From assembly GCA_027592275.1 (NCBI GenBank), contig JAQCKF010000002.1, positions 1 through 64,000 on the forward strand: a stretch of DNA of 64,000 nt. Reading direction: 5' to 3'. Numbering within the stretch: position 1 is the first letter of the stretch; every line of letters begins with the position of its first letter. Source of the stretch: Pseudomonadota bacterium. GTDB lineage: Bacteria; Pseudomonadota; Gammaproteobacteria; Pseudomonadales; Pseudohongiellaceae. Positions 48,548 to 57,872 of this stretch are shown in pieces. Under the pieces are notes generated by a model. The model did no database searches. It was not told where the DNA came from and saw only the letters and a program-made list of their open reading frames with translations. The position numbers and the translations under genes were made by a program.

Positions 48548-50491
48548 ATGAGTTTGGCCGGCTCCCTATTTTCTTTTCGTAGCTTTCGTTCTCGCCTGAT
48601 CGTCTTCCTGCTCGCTTTGCTCGTCCCTGTGCTTGGTGGGATCTTCTACTACGTCAACACTAACAACACCGAATATACCGAAGAAACCATTAATAGTTAT
48701 CTGGAGTTCGGTGCTGATGTATTTGATTACACGAGAGAACAACAAGCTCTGACTCTTCAGGTCATTACTAATAGCCTTACTTCGGACTTTGGGTTCCGCA
48801 CCGCCTTTGCTGCAAACGACCCTGCCACCTTATTTGATGCTGCGCTCAATGTGATGGATCGATCATTTAACAGCGTCGACATGCTGTTGATACTCGATCT
48901 CGATGGGCAAGTCATCATCGATACCGAAACGCAGGGGATGGAGATGCTAGAGGGGCCCTGGCTACAGTTGTTGAATACCGCCGATGCGGACGAAGAGGGC
49001 AGAGCAGAGATGATTATCGCTATCAATGGTCTGCCCTTTCAGGTTATCGCCTTGCCTCTCTATCTCCCGCGGCAGGTGGCTTGGATAGTAGGTGGCTTTG
49101 TCTTGGATCAAGAATTTGTGGATCGGGTAAAAAAGACAATATTATCTGAGGTTAGCATCGTGAAATCGGAGCAAGTGCTTGGCTCCGAGAATTTAGATCT
49201 TGAAGTAATCGTCTCGACGCTGACTAGCGACGATCAATCCGCACTTGCACAGCAGATACAGTTCGATGGCGCTCAACTTGCTAGCCTTCAGCGAATCAGC
49301 GCAGCATCACAGGACTATACATCTTTATTGCGCCGGCTCTACGGAAATGAAGAAGAGCCAATTCAAGTGTTCGCTGTGATCCAGCGTTCCTACGATGAGA
49401 ATAGCGAGAACGTCGTTCAGTTCAGATCCTTGCTCATTCAATTCTATCTCCTGGTGCTCGTTGTAAGCCTGCTTGCTGTTCTCTTTCTGGCGCGTTCGAT
49501 TACGACTCCACTGTCCAAGCTTGTTGGTGTGGTTAAACAGATTGAGGAAGGGGACTACGATAGATCGGTAGCAGTTGAATCCAATGATGAGATCGGCGAA
49601 CTCGCCGATTCAGTCAATTCCATGGCGCGGGGTCTTGCGGAGAAGGAAAGGGTTCGTGACCTGCTGGGTAAGGTGGTCTCTCATCAGATCGCTGAGCAAT
49701 TGCTTAATAACCCCATCGAACTCGGCGGTGAGGAACGAGTAGCCACTATCCTATTTTCCGACATCCGCGGCTTCACCACGTTTTGCGAAGGCCTGCCCCC
49801 GAAAGAGGTGTTAAAGGCATTGAATATAGTGCTTAGCACGATCAGTGACATCGTGGAGGCGCATCAGGGGGTCGTGGACAAATACAACGGCGATGCCGTG
49901 ATGGCCTTATTCGGAGTGCCAATCAAGGGTACAACCGACACCGCCAATGCAATGAGCGCTCTGCTGGATATAACAGCGGCATTGGAGAAGATGGATTCGG
50001 GCCTGTCAGCGTGCGTAGGAATCACGACAGGCATTGTAGTTGCTGGCAATCTGGGTTCCAGCAATCGCATGAACTATTCCGTGATCGGCGATACTGTGAA
50101 TCTGTCTGCTAGGTTGGAGAGTCTTACGCGGCTGTATAATGTCTCAAATATCGTCAGTGAGGCGAGTAGGGACGACGCGCCAAATTTTGCCTACCGCGAG
50201 CTCGATATCGTCTGCGTTGCTGGTAAGTCGCAGGCAGTTCGCATTTTCGAATTATTAGGTATCGAGGGCGAGTTAAGTAGTTCGAAGAAGTCGGAAGTTG
50301 CTGATTTCTCGGAGGCGCTTAAGGAGTATAGATATCAAAATTGGGATGCAGCGCAAGAGCAGTTTTCGTGTTTGCAAGTAAAGTGCGACAATACCCAGCT
50401 CTATCAGGTGTTTCTGGATAGGATAGAAAAATTTCGCATAGACCCGTCGGAGCCAAATTGGCTGGGCGAATATGTATTTGGTAGCAAGTAA
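48548..50491 (+). CDS. Membrane adenylate cyclase: periplasmic sensor, HAMP and class III cyclase domain
   Basis: Two membrane helices (about residues 16-37 and 297-316) enclose a periplasmic sensor region of about 260 residues with no recognised ligand motif. A HAMP linker (317-369) leads to a class III cyclase domain: metal Asp in LFSDIRGFTTF (residue 405) and DKYNGDAVMALFG (Lys 445, Asp 449; Lys marks adenine use), then RMNYSVIGDTVNLSARLE (507-524). All catalytic residues appear present, so cAMP production is likely. It follows the cupredoxin gene by 98 bases; a redox or copper cue for the sensor is possible but unproven. ATG 48548 has an AGAAGGAA site upstream. Confidence 0.9.
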   Translation: MSLAGSLFSFRSFRSRLIVFLLALLVPVLGGIFYYVNTNNTEYTEETINSYLEFGADVFDYTREQQALTLQVITNSLTSDFGFRTAFAANDPATLFDAALNVMDRSFNSVDMLLILDLDGQVIIDTETQGMEMLEGPWLQLLNTADADEEGRAEMIIAINGLPFQVIALPLYLPRQVAWIVGGFVLDQEFVDRVKKTILSEVSIVKSEQVLGSENLDLEVIVSTLTSDDQSALAQQIQFDGAQLASLQRISAASQDYTSLLRRLYGNEEEPIQVFAVIQRSYDENSENVVQFRSLLIQFYLLVLVVSLLAVLFLARSITTPLSKLVGVVKQIEEGDYDRSVAVESNDEIGELADSVNSMARGLAEKERVRDLLGKVVSHQIAEQLLNNPIELGGEERVATILFSDIRGFTTFCEGLPPKEVLKALNIVLSTISDIVEAHQGVVDKYNGDAVMALFGVPIKGTTDTANAMSALLDITAALEKMDSGLSACVGITTGIVVAGNLGSSNRMNYSVIGDTVNLSARLESLTRLYNVSNIVSEASRDDAPNFAYRELDIVCVAGKSQAVRIFELLGIEGELSSSKKSEVADFSEALKEYRYQNWDAAQEQFSCLQVKCDNTQLYQVFLDRIEKFRIDPSEPNWLGEYVFGSK

Positions 50492-50581
50492 ATCTAACAG
50501 CACTCGGCACGACATATCAAAAAGTCATGAATGACTCTTTTGATATCCACTAAAGAGACGCGAACACAATTGGAATTCACG

Positions 50582-51835
50582 ATGAAATTGATCAAACCCT
50601 TTCGAGGTCTTAGACCAAGCAGAGAGCTCGCAGCGAAAGTTGCCTCTCACCCTTACGATGTTCTCAATAGAGAAGAAGCATTCGAACTCGCCAAGGATAA
50701 CCCCCTTAGCTTTCTGCACATTAATAAGCCTGAAGTTGATATGGATGCATCGGTCGATGTACACGATCAATCGGTTTATGAGAAGGGCAGAGAAAACCTG
50801 GATCGATTCCAAAAAGAGGGTACGCTAAAGCAAGACAGTGAAGAGAAGCTTTATGTGTACAAGCAGGTGATGGGAGATCACGAGCAGGTGGGTCTTGTCG
50901 CTGCAGCCTCAGTGGATGCCTATGAGAATAACCTGATCAAGAAGCATGAGTTCACGCGCCCAGTGAAAGAAGACGACAGGGTCAATCACATGGTTGCATT
51001 GGAGGCGCAGGTCGGCCCGGTATTTCTAACTTATAAGGCTCATGCGACAGTGGATGCATTAATCGCCAAGGTTGTGGCTACGGATGCAGAGTACGATTTC
51101 GAAGCGGAAGACGGCACACGACATGTGTTCTGGGTGGTGGAAGATCTAGTGCTATCTGCTGATATCGAAGTGGCATTTTCCGAGATCAAACATCTGTATG
51201 TCGCAGATGGTCATCACCGGTCGGCGGCTGCATCGCGAGTGAAGCATCTACGTCAGAAGCAGAACCCCGATCACACAGGCGATGAATCCTATAACTATTT
51301 TCTCGTCGTGCTATTTCCTGACGATCAAATGCAGATTCTTGACTACAACAGGATCGTAAAAGATTTGTGCGGTGCCGATACTGCAGAATTTCTAGAGAAG
51401 CTAAGTGCAAACTTCGATATCGAAAAGGCGGATCTGCAGGCAGTGAAGCCAAGTTCCGCTAGAGACTTTGCACTGTACTTAGACAAGCAATGGTACACGC
51501 TGAAAAGTAATAGCAATCTAATTTCGCAAATCGATGAGGCGAATCCGGTGAGCAGTTTAGATGTAAGCATATTGCAGGATTACGTGTTCACACCGCTACT
51601 AGACATTGTAGATCAGCGTACCGACAAACGAGTGGACTTCGTAGGTGGAATAAGAGGTTTAGCAGAGTTAGAGAGACGAGTAGATACAGGGGAATGGGCG
51701 GCTGCTTTTGCTCTATACCCAACTTCAATTGAAAGCCTGATGTCTATCGCTGATGCAGGCGAGGTGATGCCGCCTAAGTCTACTTGGTTTGAGCCCAAGC
51801 TAAAGAGTGGGCTCGTAGTGCACAAGCTCGATTAG
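50582..51835 (+). CDS. DUF1015 family protein
   Basis: The product (417 residues from ATG 50582) has the DUF1015 opening MKLIKPFRGLRPSRELAAKV followed by SHPYDVLNREEA, a central YVADGHHRSAAA motif typical of the family (ParB/Srx-like fold, possible nucleotide or phosphate chemistry) and the late LVVHKLD end. Function is unproven; in other bacteria the gene often lies beside serine biosynthesis genes, which is not the case here. A longer reading frame from 50531 is not supported. Confidence 0.9.
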   Translation: MKLIKPFRGLRPSRELAAKVASHPYDVLNREEAFELAKDNPLSFLHINKPEVDMDASVDVHDQSVYEKGRENLDRFQKEGTLKQDSEEKLYVYKQVMGDHEQVGLVAAASVDAYENNLIKKHEFTRPVKEDDRVNHMVALEAQVGPVFLTYKAHATVDALIAKVVATDAEYDFEAEDGTRHVFWVVEDLVLSADIEVAFSEIKHLYVADGHHRSAAASRVKHLRQKQNPDHTGDESYNYFLVVLFPDDQMQILDYNRIVKDLCGADTAEFLEKLSANFDIEKADLQAVKPSSARDFALYLDKQWYTLKSNSNLISQIDEANPVSSLDVSILQDYVFTPLLDIVDQRTDKRVDFVGGIRGLAELERRVDTGEWAAAFALYPTSIESLMSIADAGEVMPPKSTWFEPKLKSGLVVHKLD

Positions 51836-51843
51836 TTAATTCT

Positions 51844-51999
51844 TTAGGCCTTTGACGGACAGCAATTCACTGTACACAGCTCAGCTTTCTGTTGCGGCAG
51901 GCTGTCCTTCAAGACCGTGCTTCTGAATTTTGAGCGTATGCAAACATAGTGCATGAACGAAGCACTTAGTTTGCGTGTGGTGCCGTTTAGAAGTTTCAT
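51844..51999 (-). CDS. Possible 51-residue basic, cysteine-containing protein
   Basis: ATG at 51999, stop TAA at 51844-51846. The product begins MKLLNGTTRKLSASFMHYVC and ends with a Cys cluster (LCTVNCCPSKA). A purine-rich AGAGAAAG lies upstream. It stands alone between two convergent ends. Coding status cannot be settled by eye; short length makes chance likely. Confidence 0.25.
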   Translation of the reverse strand: MKLLNGTTRKLSASFMHYVCIRSKFRSTVLKDSLPQQKAELCTVNCCPSKA

Positions 52000-52104
52000 G
52001 GCTTTCTCTTTTGAATTTGTCTTGCTCTGTTGCCTATTAAACGCCCAAAGTCCTAAAAAAGTTTACAAAAGCTGCATAAATAAGTGTTTAGCCTCCCAAA
52101 CAAG

Positions 52105-52134
52105 AAGGGCGCCATGAATTGATCATGACGCCTT
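52105..52134. terminator. Terminator-like hairpin downstream of ibpA
   Basis: GGCGCCATGA (from 52108) pairs with TCATGACGCC (to 52132) with one mismatch and a short loop. Read leftward it is followed by CTTCTTGTTT. It ends the Hsp20 transcript and may also act on rightward transcripts. Confidence 0.65.
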
Positions 52135-52167
52135 GCTCCTTATTGATTAGCAAACTACTAAAAACAA

Positions 52168-52635
52168 TCAGGCGGCGTTCTGCTTGTTTACATCGATAAA
52201 CGCGGCTTGTTCGCTGTCGATGGTGATCTTCTTCGGCTTCATGGCCTCAGGAATCTCACGTACCAGGTCGATGTAGAGCAGGCCATGGGCTATGCGTGCG
52301 CTAGTAACCTCAACATGGTCGGCCAGCTGAAAGCGCCGCTCGAAATTGCGTGCGGCGATGCCCTGGTGTAGATAATTCCGACCAGTAGCTTCTTCGCCGG
52401 CCTTTTGGCCAGCCACCGTCAATGTTCCCTTCTCAGTTTGAATATCCAGTTCAGCTTCTTCGAATCCGGCTACGGCCATAGTAATTTGGTATTTGTCCGT
52501 CGCAATCAACTCGATGTTATACGGGGGATAGCTCGTCTGACTGGCTTCGCCGCGATTTACAGAGTCCAACAGCGAAGATAGGTGGTCAAAGCCCACGGTT
52601 GAGCGGTATAGGGGTGAAAAATCTAATGTACGCAT
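52168..52635 (-). CDS. ibpA: Small heat shock protein, Hsp20/IbpA family
   Basis: The product (155 residues) is an ATP-independent chaperone of the IbpA type: MRTLDFSPLYRSTVGFDHL at the start, alpha-crystallin domain from YPPYNIEL (about 45) to LYIDLVREIPE (about 137), and the C-terminal anchoring motif PKKITI. I chose ATG 52635: AGGAAGG lies eight bases upstream; ATG 52641 is too close to it. A sigma-32-type promoter and a ROSE-type thermometer precede it, so heat control is both transcriptional and translational. Confidence 0.95.
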   Translation of the reverse strand: MRTLDFSPLYRSTVGFDHLSSLLDSVNRGEASQTSYPPYNIELIATDKYQITMAVAGFEEAELDIQTEKGTLTVAGQKAGEEATGRNYLHQGIAARNFERRFQLADHVEVTSARIAHGLLYIDLVREIPEAMKPKKITIDSEQAAFIDVNKQNAA

Positions 52636-52641
52636 AGTCAT

Positions 52642-52732
52642 ATCCTTCCTTTTAAGCAATATGTAGTTAAAGTTTGATTGCCCATCGAATCGATCGGGCA
52701 GTGTGCAAGCCTCTCTTGAGCACTCGCTACAG
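52642..52732 (-). promoter_or_regulatory. ROSE-type RNA thermometer in the ibpA leader
   Basis: On the minus strand the leader ends UUGCU (52659-52655), UAAA loop, AGGA (52650-52647), then the start. UUGCU pairing with AGGA of the ribosome site across a small loop, with a G-G pair, is the hallmark of ROSE elements before small heat shock genes. A second hairpin TGCCC/GGGCA (52679-52700) lies upstream, as in multi-hairpin ROSE RNAs. The leader is about 90-100 bases. Confidence 0.82.
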
Positions 52733-52738
52733 GTTCAA

Positions 52739-52766
52739 ATATGGGGCTAGGCCTAACGGTTTCAAG
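52739..52766 (-). promoter_or_regulatory. Sigma-32 (heat shock) promoter of ibpA
   Basis: Reading leftward: CTTGAA (52766-52761), a 14-base spacer, and CCCCATAT (52746-52739). This is almost the full consensus for RpoH promoters (CTTGAAA / CCCCATNT). Start of transcription would fall near 52732. Confidence 0.9.
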
Positions 52767-52859
52767 TCTTGCTGGGTTTGTAAAATTACAATGATGTGCA
52801 CGGCTTAAGTAGATTTCTGTGATCGTCATACGTGTGCTGTGTTCACGTACGGCTCTGTT

Positions 52860-53420
52860 TTTGGGAGAATTTACGATGATTTTTTGCCAAGTCTTTGTGT
52901 GATTTAATCTATAAGTATCAGATATATATATTCTAAAAGATATCTAAGATATAAATTGTGGCTACTAATCCATTGATAAGACCTGATGGGCTGGTTTCTC
53001 ATTTGAAAAACCTAAACAGATAATGTTCCAAGCAGTGAAGGAGGCTCGCTGGCAGAAGACAGATGTCACTGTACTGCTGCGCGTATAGGGAATAGCAGTT
53101 CTAGTTATGGCCTAGCTAGGAGCCGCGGTGCAGGGGAATGAGAGGACACCTGGTGTGCTGGATCCCCCAGTTCTAGGGGCCTAGGCTGGACAAGCCCTAA
53201 CGGACGAAGAAGTCATAACGCTAAGTGAGCAATTCATTCGTCTGCATTTACTGCGTCAGGACAGGTGTTAACTCTGTGAGGCAGGCCATCTATTGCTACG
53301 GCCGTGTGTCCTTGAAAAGCCGAAGATGAAGCCCGAGCCTGAACTGACGCGTTCTTCATCTTTGATTTTAATAATTATAAACCAATTAAAAACATGTAGT
53401 TAGTGATCTTAATTCATGTT
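52860..53420. other. About 560 bases without a recognised gene; possible decayed frame
   Basis: The left part (52900-52965) is AT-rich with imperfect palindromes of ATATCT/AGATAT. Between about 53085 and 53280 one rightward frame reads like old coding sequence broken by three amber codons (GIAVLVMA-stop-LGAAVQGNE ... AGQALTDEEVITLSEQFIRL). No family could be named. A 9-bp inverted repeat at 53323-53362 may end the prp operon. Confidence 0.4.
53323..53362 (-). terminator. Possible terminator of the prp operon
   Basis: AAGATGAAG (53323-53331) pairs with CTTCATCTT (53354-53362) over a 22-base loop. Leftward it is followed by CGGCTTTTC. The long loop makes it a weak candidate. Confidence 0.3.
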
Positions 53421-54869
53421 TTATATTACAAAAAGGTCCATAAAGTCATTCACAGCAGTTTGCTCAAGGGCCTTCTGGTCCTTGCACAGATCGAAGATCT
53501 TGGCGCTGCGTTTGGCTGGGAAGCGTGTAGCTAGATTGGCCTTGAACTTCTCCTCGAGAAGGGGAATGCCTTCCTCGCGACGGCGACGATGGCCAACAGG
53601 ATAATTGATTTCCACCTGCTCCGTGCTGCTGCCGTCCTTGAAGAAGACCTGCATAGCATTAGCTATAGAGCGTTTCTCTGGTTCCAGGTACTCTTTTGAG
53701 TAGGTGGGGTTCTCATGTATCTCCATTTTCTCACGCAGTTCATCGATTATCGGGTTGGCCGCGTGAAAACTGTCCTCATAGTCCTCAGCTACCAAATTGC
53801 CAAAGGCCAGTGGTACGGCGGTCATATACTGCAGGCAATGATCACGGTCGGCTGGGTTATTCAGTGGGCCGCTCTTGCTGATGATGCGTATCGCTGACTC
53901 ATGGGTATGGATAACGATCTTCTCGATCTCCGACAAGCGATCTTTAACCTCAGGGTGAAGCTGAACTGAGGCCTCCGCTGCAGTCTGGGAGTGGAACTCG
54001 GCAGGGAAGGATATCTTAAATAAGATGTTTTCCATTACATAGCTTCCATAAGTCATTGTAAATTTAAATGGTTTTCCATTAAATGAGACATCATAAAAGC
54101 CCCAAGTTGGAGCGGTGAGCACGCTAGGGTAGCCGATCTCTCCGCGCATCGTGAAGTCTGCCAGGCGCACAGCGCGTGAGGTGGCGTCACCCGCAGCCCA
54201 AGACTTGCGAGGGCCTGCGTTCGGTGAATGCCTGTAGGTACGAAGGCTAGAGCCATCCAGCCAGGCTTGAGATAGGGCGTCTATGATCTGTTCGCGAGTA
54301 CCGCCCATCATCTGTGTGGCTACAGCTGTTGATGCGACGCGTACCAGTAGAACGTGGCAGAGGCCGACGCGATTGAAACTATTCTCCAAAGCCAAAATTC
54401 CTTGTATTTCATGGGCTTTGATCATTGCTGTCAGCACGTCGTGCATTGTTAGAGGCGGCTTGCCAGCGGCTACATTCTGCTGCGAGAGAAAGTCGGCAAC
54501 TGCGAGAATCGCGCCTAGATTGTCCGAAGGGTGGCCCCATTCCGCGGCTAGCCAAGTGTCGTTATAGTCCAGCCAACGGACGATGCAGCCTATATCCCAG
54601 GCTGCCTTCATCGGATCTAGCCGAAACTGTGTGCCCGGGACGCGCGCGCCATTGGGGACGATAGTTCCTTCGACGAGAGGCCCTAGTAATTTGGAGCATT
54701 CGGGGAAACGCAGGGCAAGCAGGCCACAGCCTAGAGTGTCCATGAGACAGTTACGGGCTGTATCGTAGGCTTCGGTGGAGTTGATTTCATAGTCACAGAT
54801 GTAATCTGCGATGTCGACGAGCACCTGATCTGGCTCAGGACGGGCATTGATTTCTACATTGTTAGACAC
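53421..54869 (-). CDS. prpD: 2-methylcitrate dehydratase PrpD
   Basis: PrpD dehydrates 2-methylcitrate in the methylcitrate cycle for propionyl-CoA. The 482 residues match the MmgE/PrpD fold: [32 protein letters not shown] near the N-terminus, [24 protein letters not shown] (active-site region), and [23 protein letters not shown]. Last gene of the leftward gntR-prpB-prpC-prpD operon. The alternative acnD/prpF pair is not in the window, so this is the E. coli-type pathway. Confidence 0.96.
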   Translation of the reverse strand: MSNNVEINARPEPDQVLVDIADYICDYEINSTEAYDTARNCLMDTLGCGLLALRFPECSKLLGPLVEGTIVPNGARVPGTQFRLDPMKAAWDIGCIVRWLDYNDTWLAAEWGHPSDNLGAILAVADFLSQQNVAAGKPPLTMHDVLTAMIKAHEIQGILALENSFNRVGLCHVLLVRVASTAVATQMMGGTREQIIDALSQAWLDGSSLRTYRHSPNAGPRKSWAAGDATSRAVRLADFTMRGEIGYPSVLTAPTWGFYDVSFNGKPFKFTMTYGSYVMENILFKISFPAEFHSQTAAEASVQLHPEVKDRLSEIEKIVIHTHESAIRIISKSGPLNNPADRDHCLQYMTAVPLAFGNLVAEDYEDSFHAANPIIDELREKMEIHENPTYSKEYLEPEKRSIANAMQVFFKDGSSTEQVEINYPVGHRRRREEGIPLLEEKFKANLATRFPAKRSAKIFDLCKDQKALEQTAVNDFMDLFVI

Positions 54870-54923
54870 TTAAAATTCCTTGTAAATCAGATAAATAAAT
54901 AGTTTATGTAATGTAAATAGAGG

Positions 54924-56048
54924 CTAGCGGTCAGCTATGTCCACCCATTTGCTAGTCTCTGGGCCGGTGTAGTCAGCGCTAGGCCGGATGATGCGATTAT
55001 TGGAGCGTTGCTCCTTAACGTGAGCCGCCCAGCCGGTGAGTCTGGACATCACGAAGATCGGGGTAAATAGTTTCGTCGGTATCCCCATGAAGTGGTAGGC
55101 GGACGCATGAAAGAAATCGGCATTGCAGAATAGCTTCTTCTCGCGCCACATAACTTCCTCGCAGCGTACAGATACCGGGTAGAGCGTGGTGTCGCCAACT
55201 TCGGCAGCCAATTTCTCGGCCCACAGCTTGATAATCGTATTGCGAGGGTCGGATTCGCTATAGATGGCATGGCCGAAGCCCATGATCTTGTCCTTGCGCG
55301 CCAGCATGCCCATTATTTCCTGCTCTGCCTGATCCGCGCTGGTCCAGTTCTCGATCATGTCCATGGCCGCCTCGTTGGCGCCACCGTGCAAGGGGCCCCT
55401 AAGTGAGCCGATTGCCGCGGTGATGCAGGAGTGCATGTCTGAAAGTGTGGATGCGCAGACTCTAGCTGTGAAGGTAGAGGCATTGAATTCATGCTCTGCG
55501 TACAGAATGAGCGATACGTTCATGACCTGGCTAAATAACTCGCTAGGGGTCTCGCCGCTGAGCATATGCAGGAAGTGGGCGCCAATAGACTCGTCATCCA
55601 GCGCTGTTTCGATTCGTTTTCCCTCGTGGGAGAACACATACCAATAGCAGATGATGGAGGGTAGAGCTGCCAGCAGGCGATCGATGGCATCGTCCTGTTG
55701 GGAGAAGTCTGTCTCTGTCTCCAGATTGCCCAGCATCGAGCAGCCAGTTCGCATCACATCCATAGGATGGGCGCTTGCAGGGATGCGCTCAAGAACATCT
55801 TTTAACGCCTGAGGTAAATCTCGTAATGATTTGATTTTATTCGTATATGCATCAAGTTCTTGCTGCTTGGGAAGGTGTCCCTTCAGGAGTAGGTGGGCCA
55901 CCTCTTCGAACTTCGCATTCTCAGCTAATTCACTGATGTCATACCCGCGATAGGTGAGGCCGGTGCCAGTCTTGCCTACGGTACAAAGGGCCGTCTCGCC
56001 CGCCACCTGGCCCCGTAGGCCTGCTCCGCTTAGTTTCTTCTCTGCCAT
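54924..56048 (-). CDS. prpC: 2-methylcitrate synthase PrpC
   Basis: PrpC condenses propionyl-CoA and oxaloacetate. It is a type I citrate-synthase-fold enzyme of 374 residues: AGETALCTVGKTGTGLTYRGYDI at the N-terminus, PLHGGANEAAMDMI (catalytic His), GFGHAIYSESDPRN (catalytic His and substrate Arg region). I chose ATG 56048, which has GGAGAAC seven bases upstream; a longer reading frame to 56162 lies in the gap after prpB. The family marker for 2-methylcitrate over citrate is mainly context. Confidence 0.95.
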   Translation of the reverse strand: MAEKKLSGAGLRGQVAGETALCTVGKTGTGLTYRGYDISELAENAKFEEVAHLLLKGHLPKQQELDAYTNKIKSLRDLPQALKDVLERIPASAHPMDVMRTGCSMLGNLETETDFSQQDDAIDRLLAALPSIICYWYVFSHEGKRIETALDDESIGAHFLHMLSGETPSELFSQVMNVSLILYAEHEFNASTFTARVCASTLSDMHSCITAAIGSLRGPLHGGANEAAMDMIENWTSADQAEQEIMGMLARKDKIMGFGHAIYSESDPRNTIIKLWAEKLAAEVGDTTLYPVSVRCEEVMWREKKLFCNADFFHASAYHFMGIPTKLFTPIFVMSRLTGWAAHVKEQRSNNRIIRPSADYTGPETSKWVDIADR

Positions 56049-56190
56049 TGTTGTTCTCCAACTGTGTTGTTCTGATTGATTCGGTGTCTGTAGAGCTGTC
56101 TTCTCACTACTGCGCATGTACATGGGAGTATTTGTAGAAGAAAGCGCGCAGTAAATTCTCATAAAACTATGAATTCAAATAAAAAAATTC

Positions 56191-57072
56191 CTATTTCTCA
56201 CTCTCAAATAGTGCGTCCAGCTTCTCCTCATAGTCATGATATCCAAGCACTTCGTAGAGTTGATCCCTGGTTTGCATCTTATCGACACAGGCCTTCTGAT
56301 CGCCATTGATAGCAATGTTCTGATACACATCCAGCGCGGCCTTGCTCATCGCACGAAAGGCGCTAAGCGGGTAAAGCACCATGGAGACGCCGTTCTGCGC
56401 TAATTCCTCGCAGTTAAACAGCGGTGTAGCGCCAAATTCAGTAATATTTGCCAGCACCGGTACTTTAACGGCTTCGGCGAACTGACGGTACTGATCCAAT
56501 TCCAGTATAGCCTCTGGAAAGATCGCATCGGCACCCGCCTCAACGCAGGCAACAGCCCGCTCGACAGCAGATTCCATGCCCTCTACAGCCAGCGCATCGG
56601 TGCGTGCCATGATCACGAAATCGCTATCGCTCTTCGCATCCACAGCAGCCTTGATACGATCGACCATCTCCACCTGACTCACAATCGCCTTATTCGGCCG
56701 ATGGCCGCAGCGTTTCTGCGAGACCTGGTCCTCGATATGCACGGCAGCAGCACCTGCGCGCTCCATAGCCTTGATTGAGCGAGCGATGTTAAACGCGCCG
56801 CCCCAGCCAGTATCGATATCGACGAGCAGGGGTAAATCCGTTGCGCCGCAGATGCGCTCAACATCATGGATCACGTCGTTGAGACTGGTGATGCCGAGAT
56901 CCGGCAGGCCATAAGAGGCATTTGCCACGCCAGCGCCGGATAGATAGAGCGCCTTGTGTCCGGAATCTTCGGCGAGCATCGCGCAATAGGCGTTGATCGC
57001 GCCGACAATTTGCAAGGGGTGGTTCTCAGCAAGTCCCTTACGAAACTTCGCGCCGGCAGAAAGTGAGCTCAT
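56191..57072 (-). CDS. prpB: Methylisocitrate lyase PrpB
   Basis: PrpB splits 2-methylisocitrate to pyruvate and succinate. The ICL/PEP mutase-type barrel of 293 residues holds [20 protein letters not shown]-like start ([17 protein letters not shown]), [11 protein letters not shown] (metal Asp), the catalytic loop KRCGHRPNK and [18 protein letters not shown] is the family motif K(R/K)CGH. First enzyme gene of the operon, 40 bases after gntR. Confidence 0.96.
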   Translation of the reverse strand: MSSLSAGAKFRKGLAENHPLQIVGAINAYCAMLAEDSGHKALYLSGAGVANASYGLPDLGITSLNDVIHDVERICGATDLPLLVDIDTGWGGAFNIARSIKAMERAGAAAVHIEDQVSQKRCGHRPNKAIVSQVEMVDRIKAAVDAKSDSDFVIMARTDALAVEGMESAVERAVACVEAGADAIFPEAILELDQYRQFAEAVKVPVLANITEFGATPLFNCEELAQNGVSMVLYPLSAFRAMSKAALDVYQNIAINGDQKACVDKMQTRDQLYEVLGYHDYEEKLDALFESEK

Positions 57073-57112
57073 AACGTACTCCTTAAAATAAACATTTAAT
57101 TAGTTATCTAAT

Positions 57113-57781
57113 TTACTGATTTAATTGATTTATTAGTGTATTTTTCGCGCCTGAAATATGTCTCTTCATCAATATCTCAGCCAGTTCTTCGTCTTGATTC
57201 TCAAGCGCATCAACAATCTGGTGGTGTTCCTTAAAGGCTTGCTCCGGGCGGGAAGGGCCGCTACTAGTCTGTACCCGATACAGGCGCAGTAGATGGTACA
57301 ACTCGCCGCATAAGAAATTGAAAAGCCTAGTGTTTCCGCTAAGCTGCACGATCAGGTAATGAAAATCCAGGTCGCCTTCTTTCTGGTAATACAGGCGGCC
57401 ATTCTCAGACTCTATCTGTTTCTCATGATTCGCCAATAACTCGCGCAGCTTTAGGCAATCATCGGCACTCGCGCGACTCGCGGCCAGACGGCAGGCCAGT
57501 CCCTCGAGAGATTCTCTAATCTCATATATTTCAATAGCTTGTTCAAGGTTTAGAGACACGACCTTAGCACCCACATTCGGCGTGATCTCCACTAATTTGC
57601 AGCCCTCAAGCCGCCGTATAGCTTCGCGTAGCGGGCCACGGCTAATGCCGTATTGCTTGCTTAATTGCGGTTCGTTGACCTTTGAGCCAGGTGCCAGCTC
57701 GCCTTTGACGATGGCGGTGCGGATTTGGTCGAAGACCGTATCGGCTAGCGTGGAAGTTTTTAAGCGGATTTGAGAATCCAT
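57113..57781 (-). CDS. GntR-family (FCD) regulator of the prp operon
   Basis: The 222 residues comprise an N-terminal winged helix (QLSKQYGISRGPLREAIRRLEG, about 38-60) and an FCD domain with likely metal residues in DLDFHYLIV, EHHQIVDAL and MKRHISG. Being first in the operon and preceded by palindromes of GTTGAC/GTCAAC type, it very probably controls prpBCD in response to a methylcitrate-cycle intermediate. The ligand is inference. Confidence 0.92.
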   Translation of the reverse strand: MDSQIRLKTSTLADTVFDQIRTAIVKGELAPGSKVNEPQLSKQYGISRGPLREAIRRLEGCKLVEITPNVGAKVVSLNLEQAIEIYEIRESLEGLACRLAASRASADDCLKLRELLANHEKQIESENGRLYYQKEGDLDFHYLIVQLSGNTRLFNFLCGELYHLLRLYRVQTSSGPSRPEQAFKEHHQIVDALENQDEELAEILMKRHISGAKNTLINQLNQ

Positions 57782-57786
57782 AAGGA

Positions 57787-57799
57787 AAAGTCAACAATA
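57787..57799. promoter_or_regulatory. Half-site-like operator next to the gntR start
   Basis: AAAGTCAACAATA contains GTCAACAAT, complementary to the core of the site at 57849-57860. It lies just upstream of the gntR start, in a place suited to autoregulation. Confidence 0.4.
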
Positions 57800-57848
57800 T
57801 ATAGATTTGATGCGGATTATTGCTCAATACCGGCAAGTAAACAATAGT

Positions 57849-57860
57849 ATTGTTGACAAT
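57849..57860. promoter_or_regulatory. Candidate GntR operator
   Basis: ATTGTTGACAAT is a near-palindrome of the form ATTGT-NN-ACAAT, matching the N-GT-N-AC-N pattern of FCD-type GntR operators. It lies 70 bases upstream of gntR. Confidence 0.55.
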
Positions 57861-57872
57861 ATGAATAAAAAG

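Larger units (their letters stand above)
51836..52167. other. 332-base gap with a possible small leftward frame and the ibpA terminator
   Basis: No recognised gene. On the minus strand a 51-codon frame (51999 down to 51844) begins ATG with an AGAGAAAG site, is basic and Cys-rich at its end (ELCTVNCCPSKA), and has no known relative that I can name. The right part contains the terminator of the Hsp20 gene. AT-rich stretch near 52050. Confidence 0.5.
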
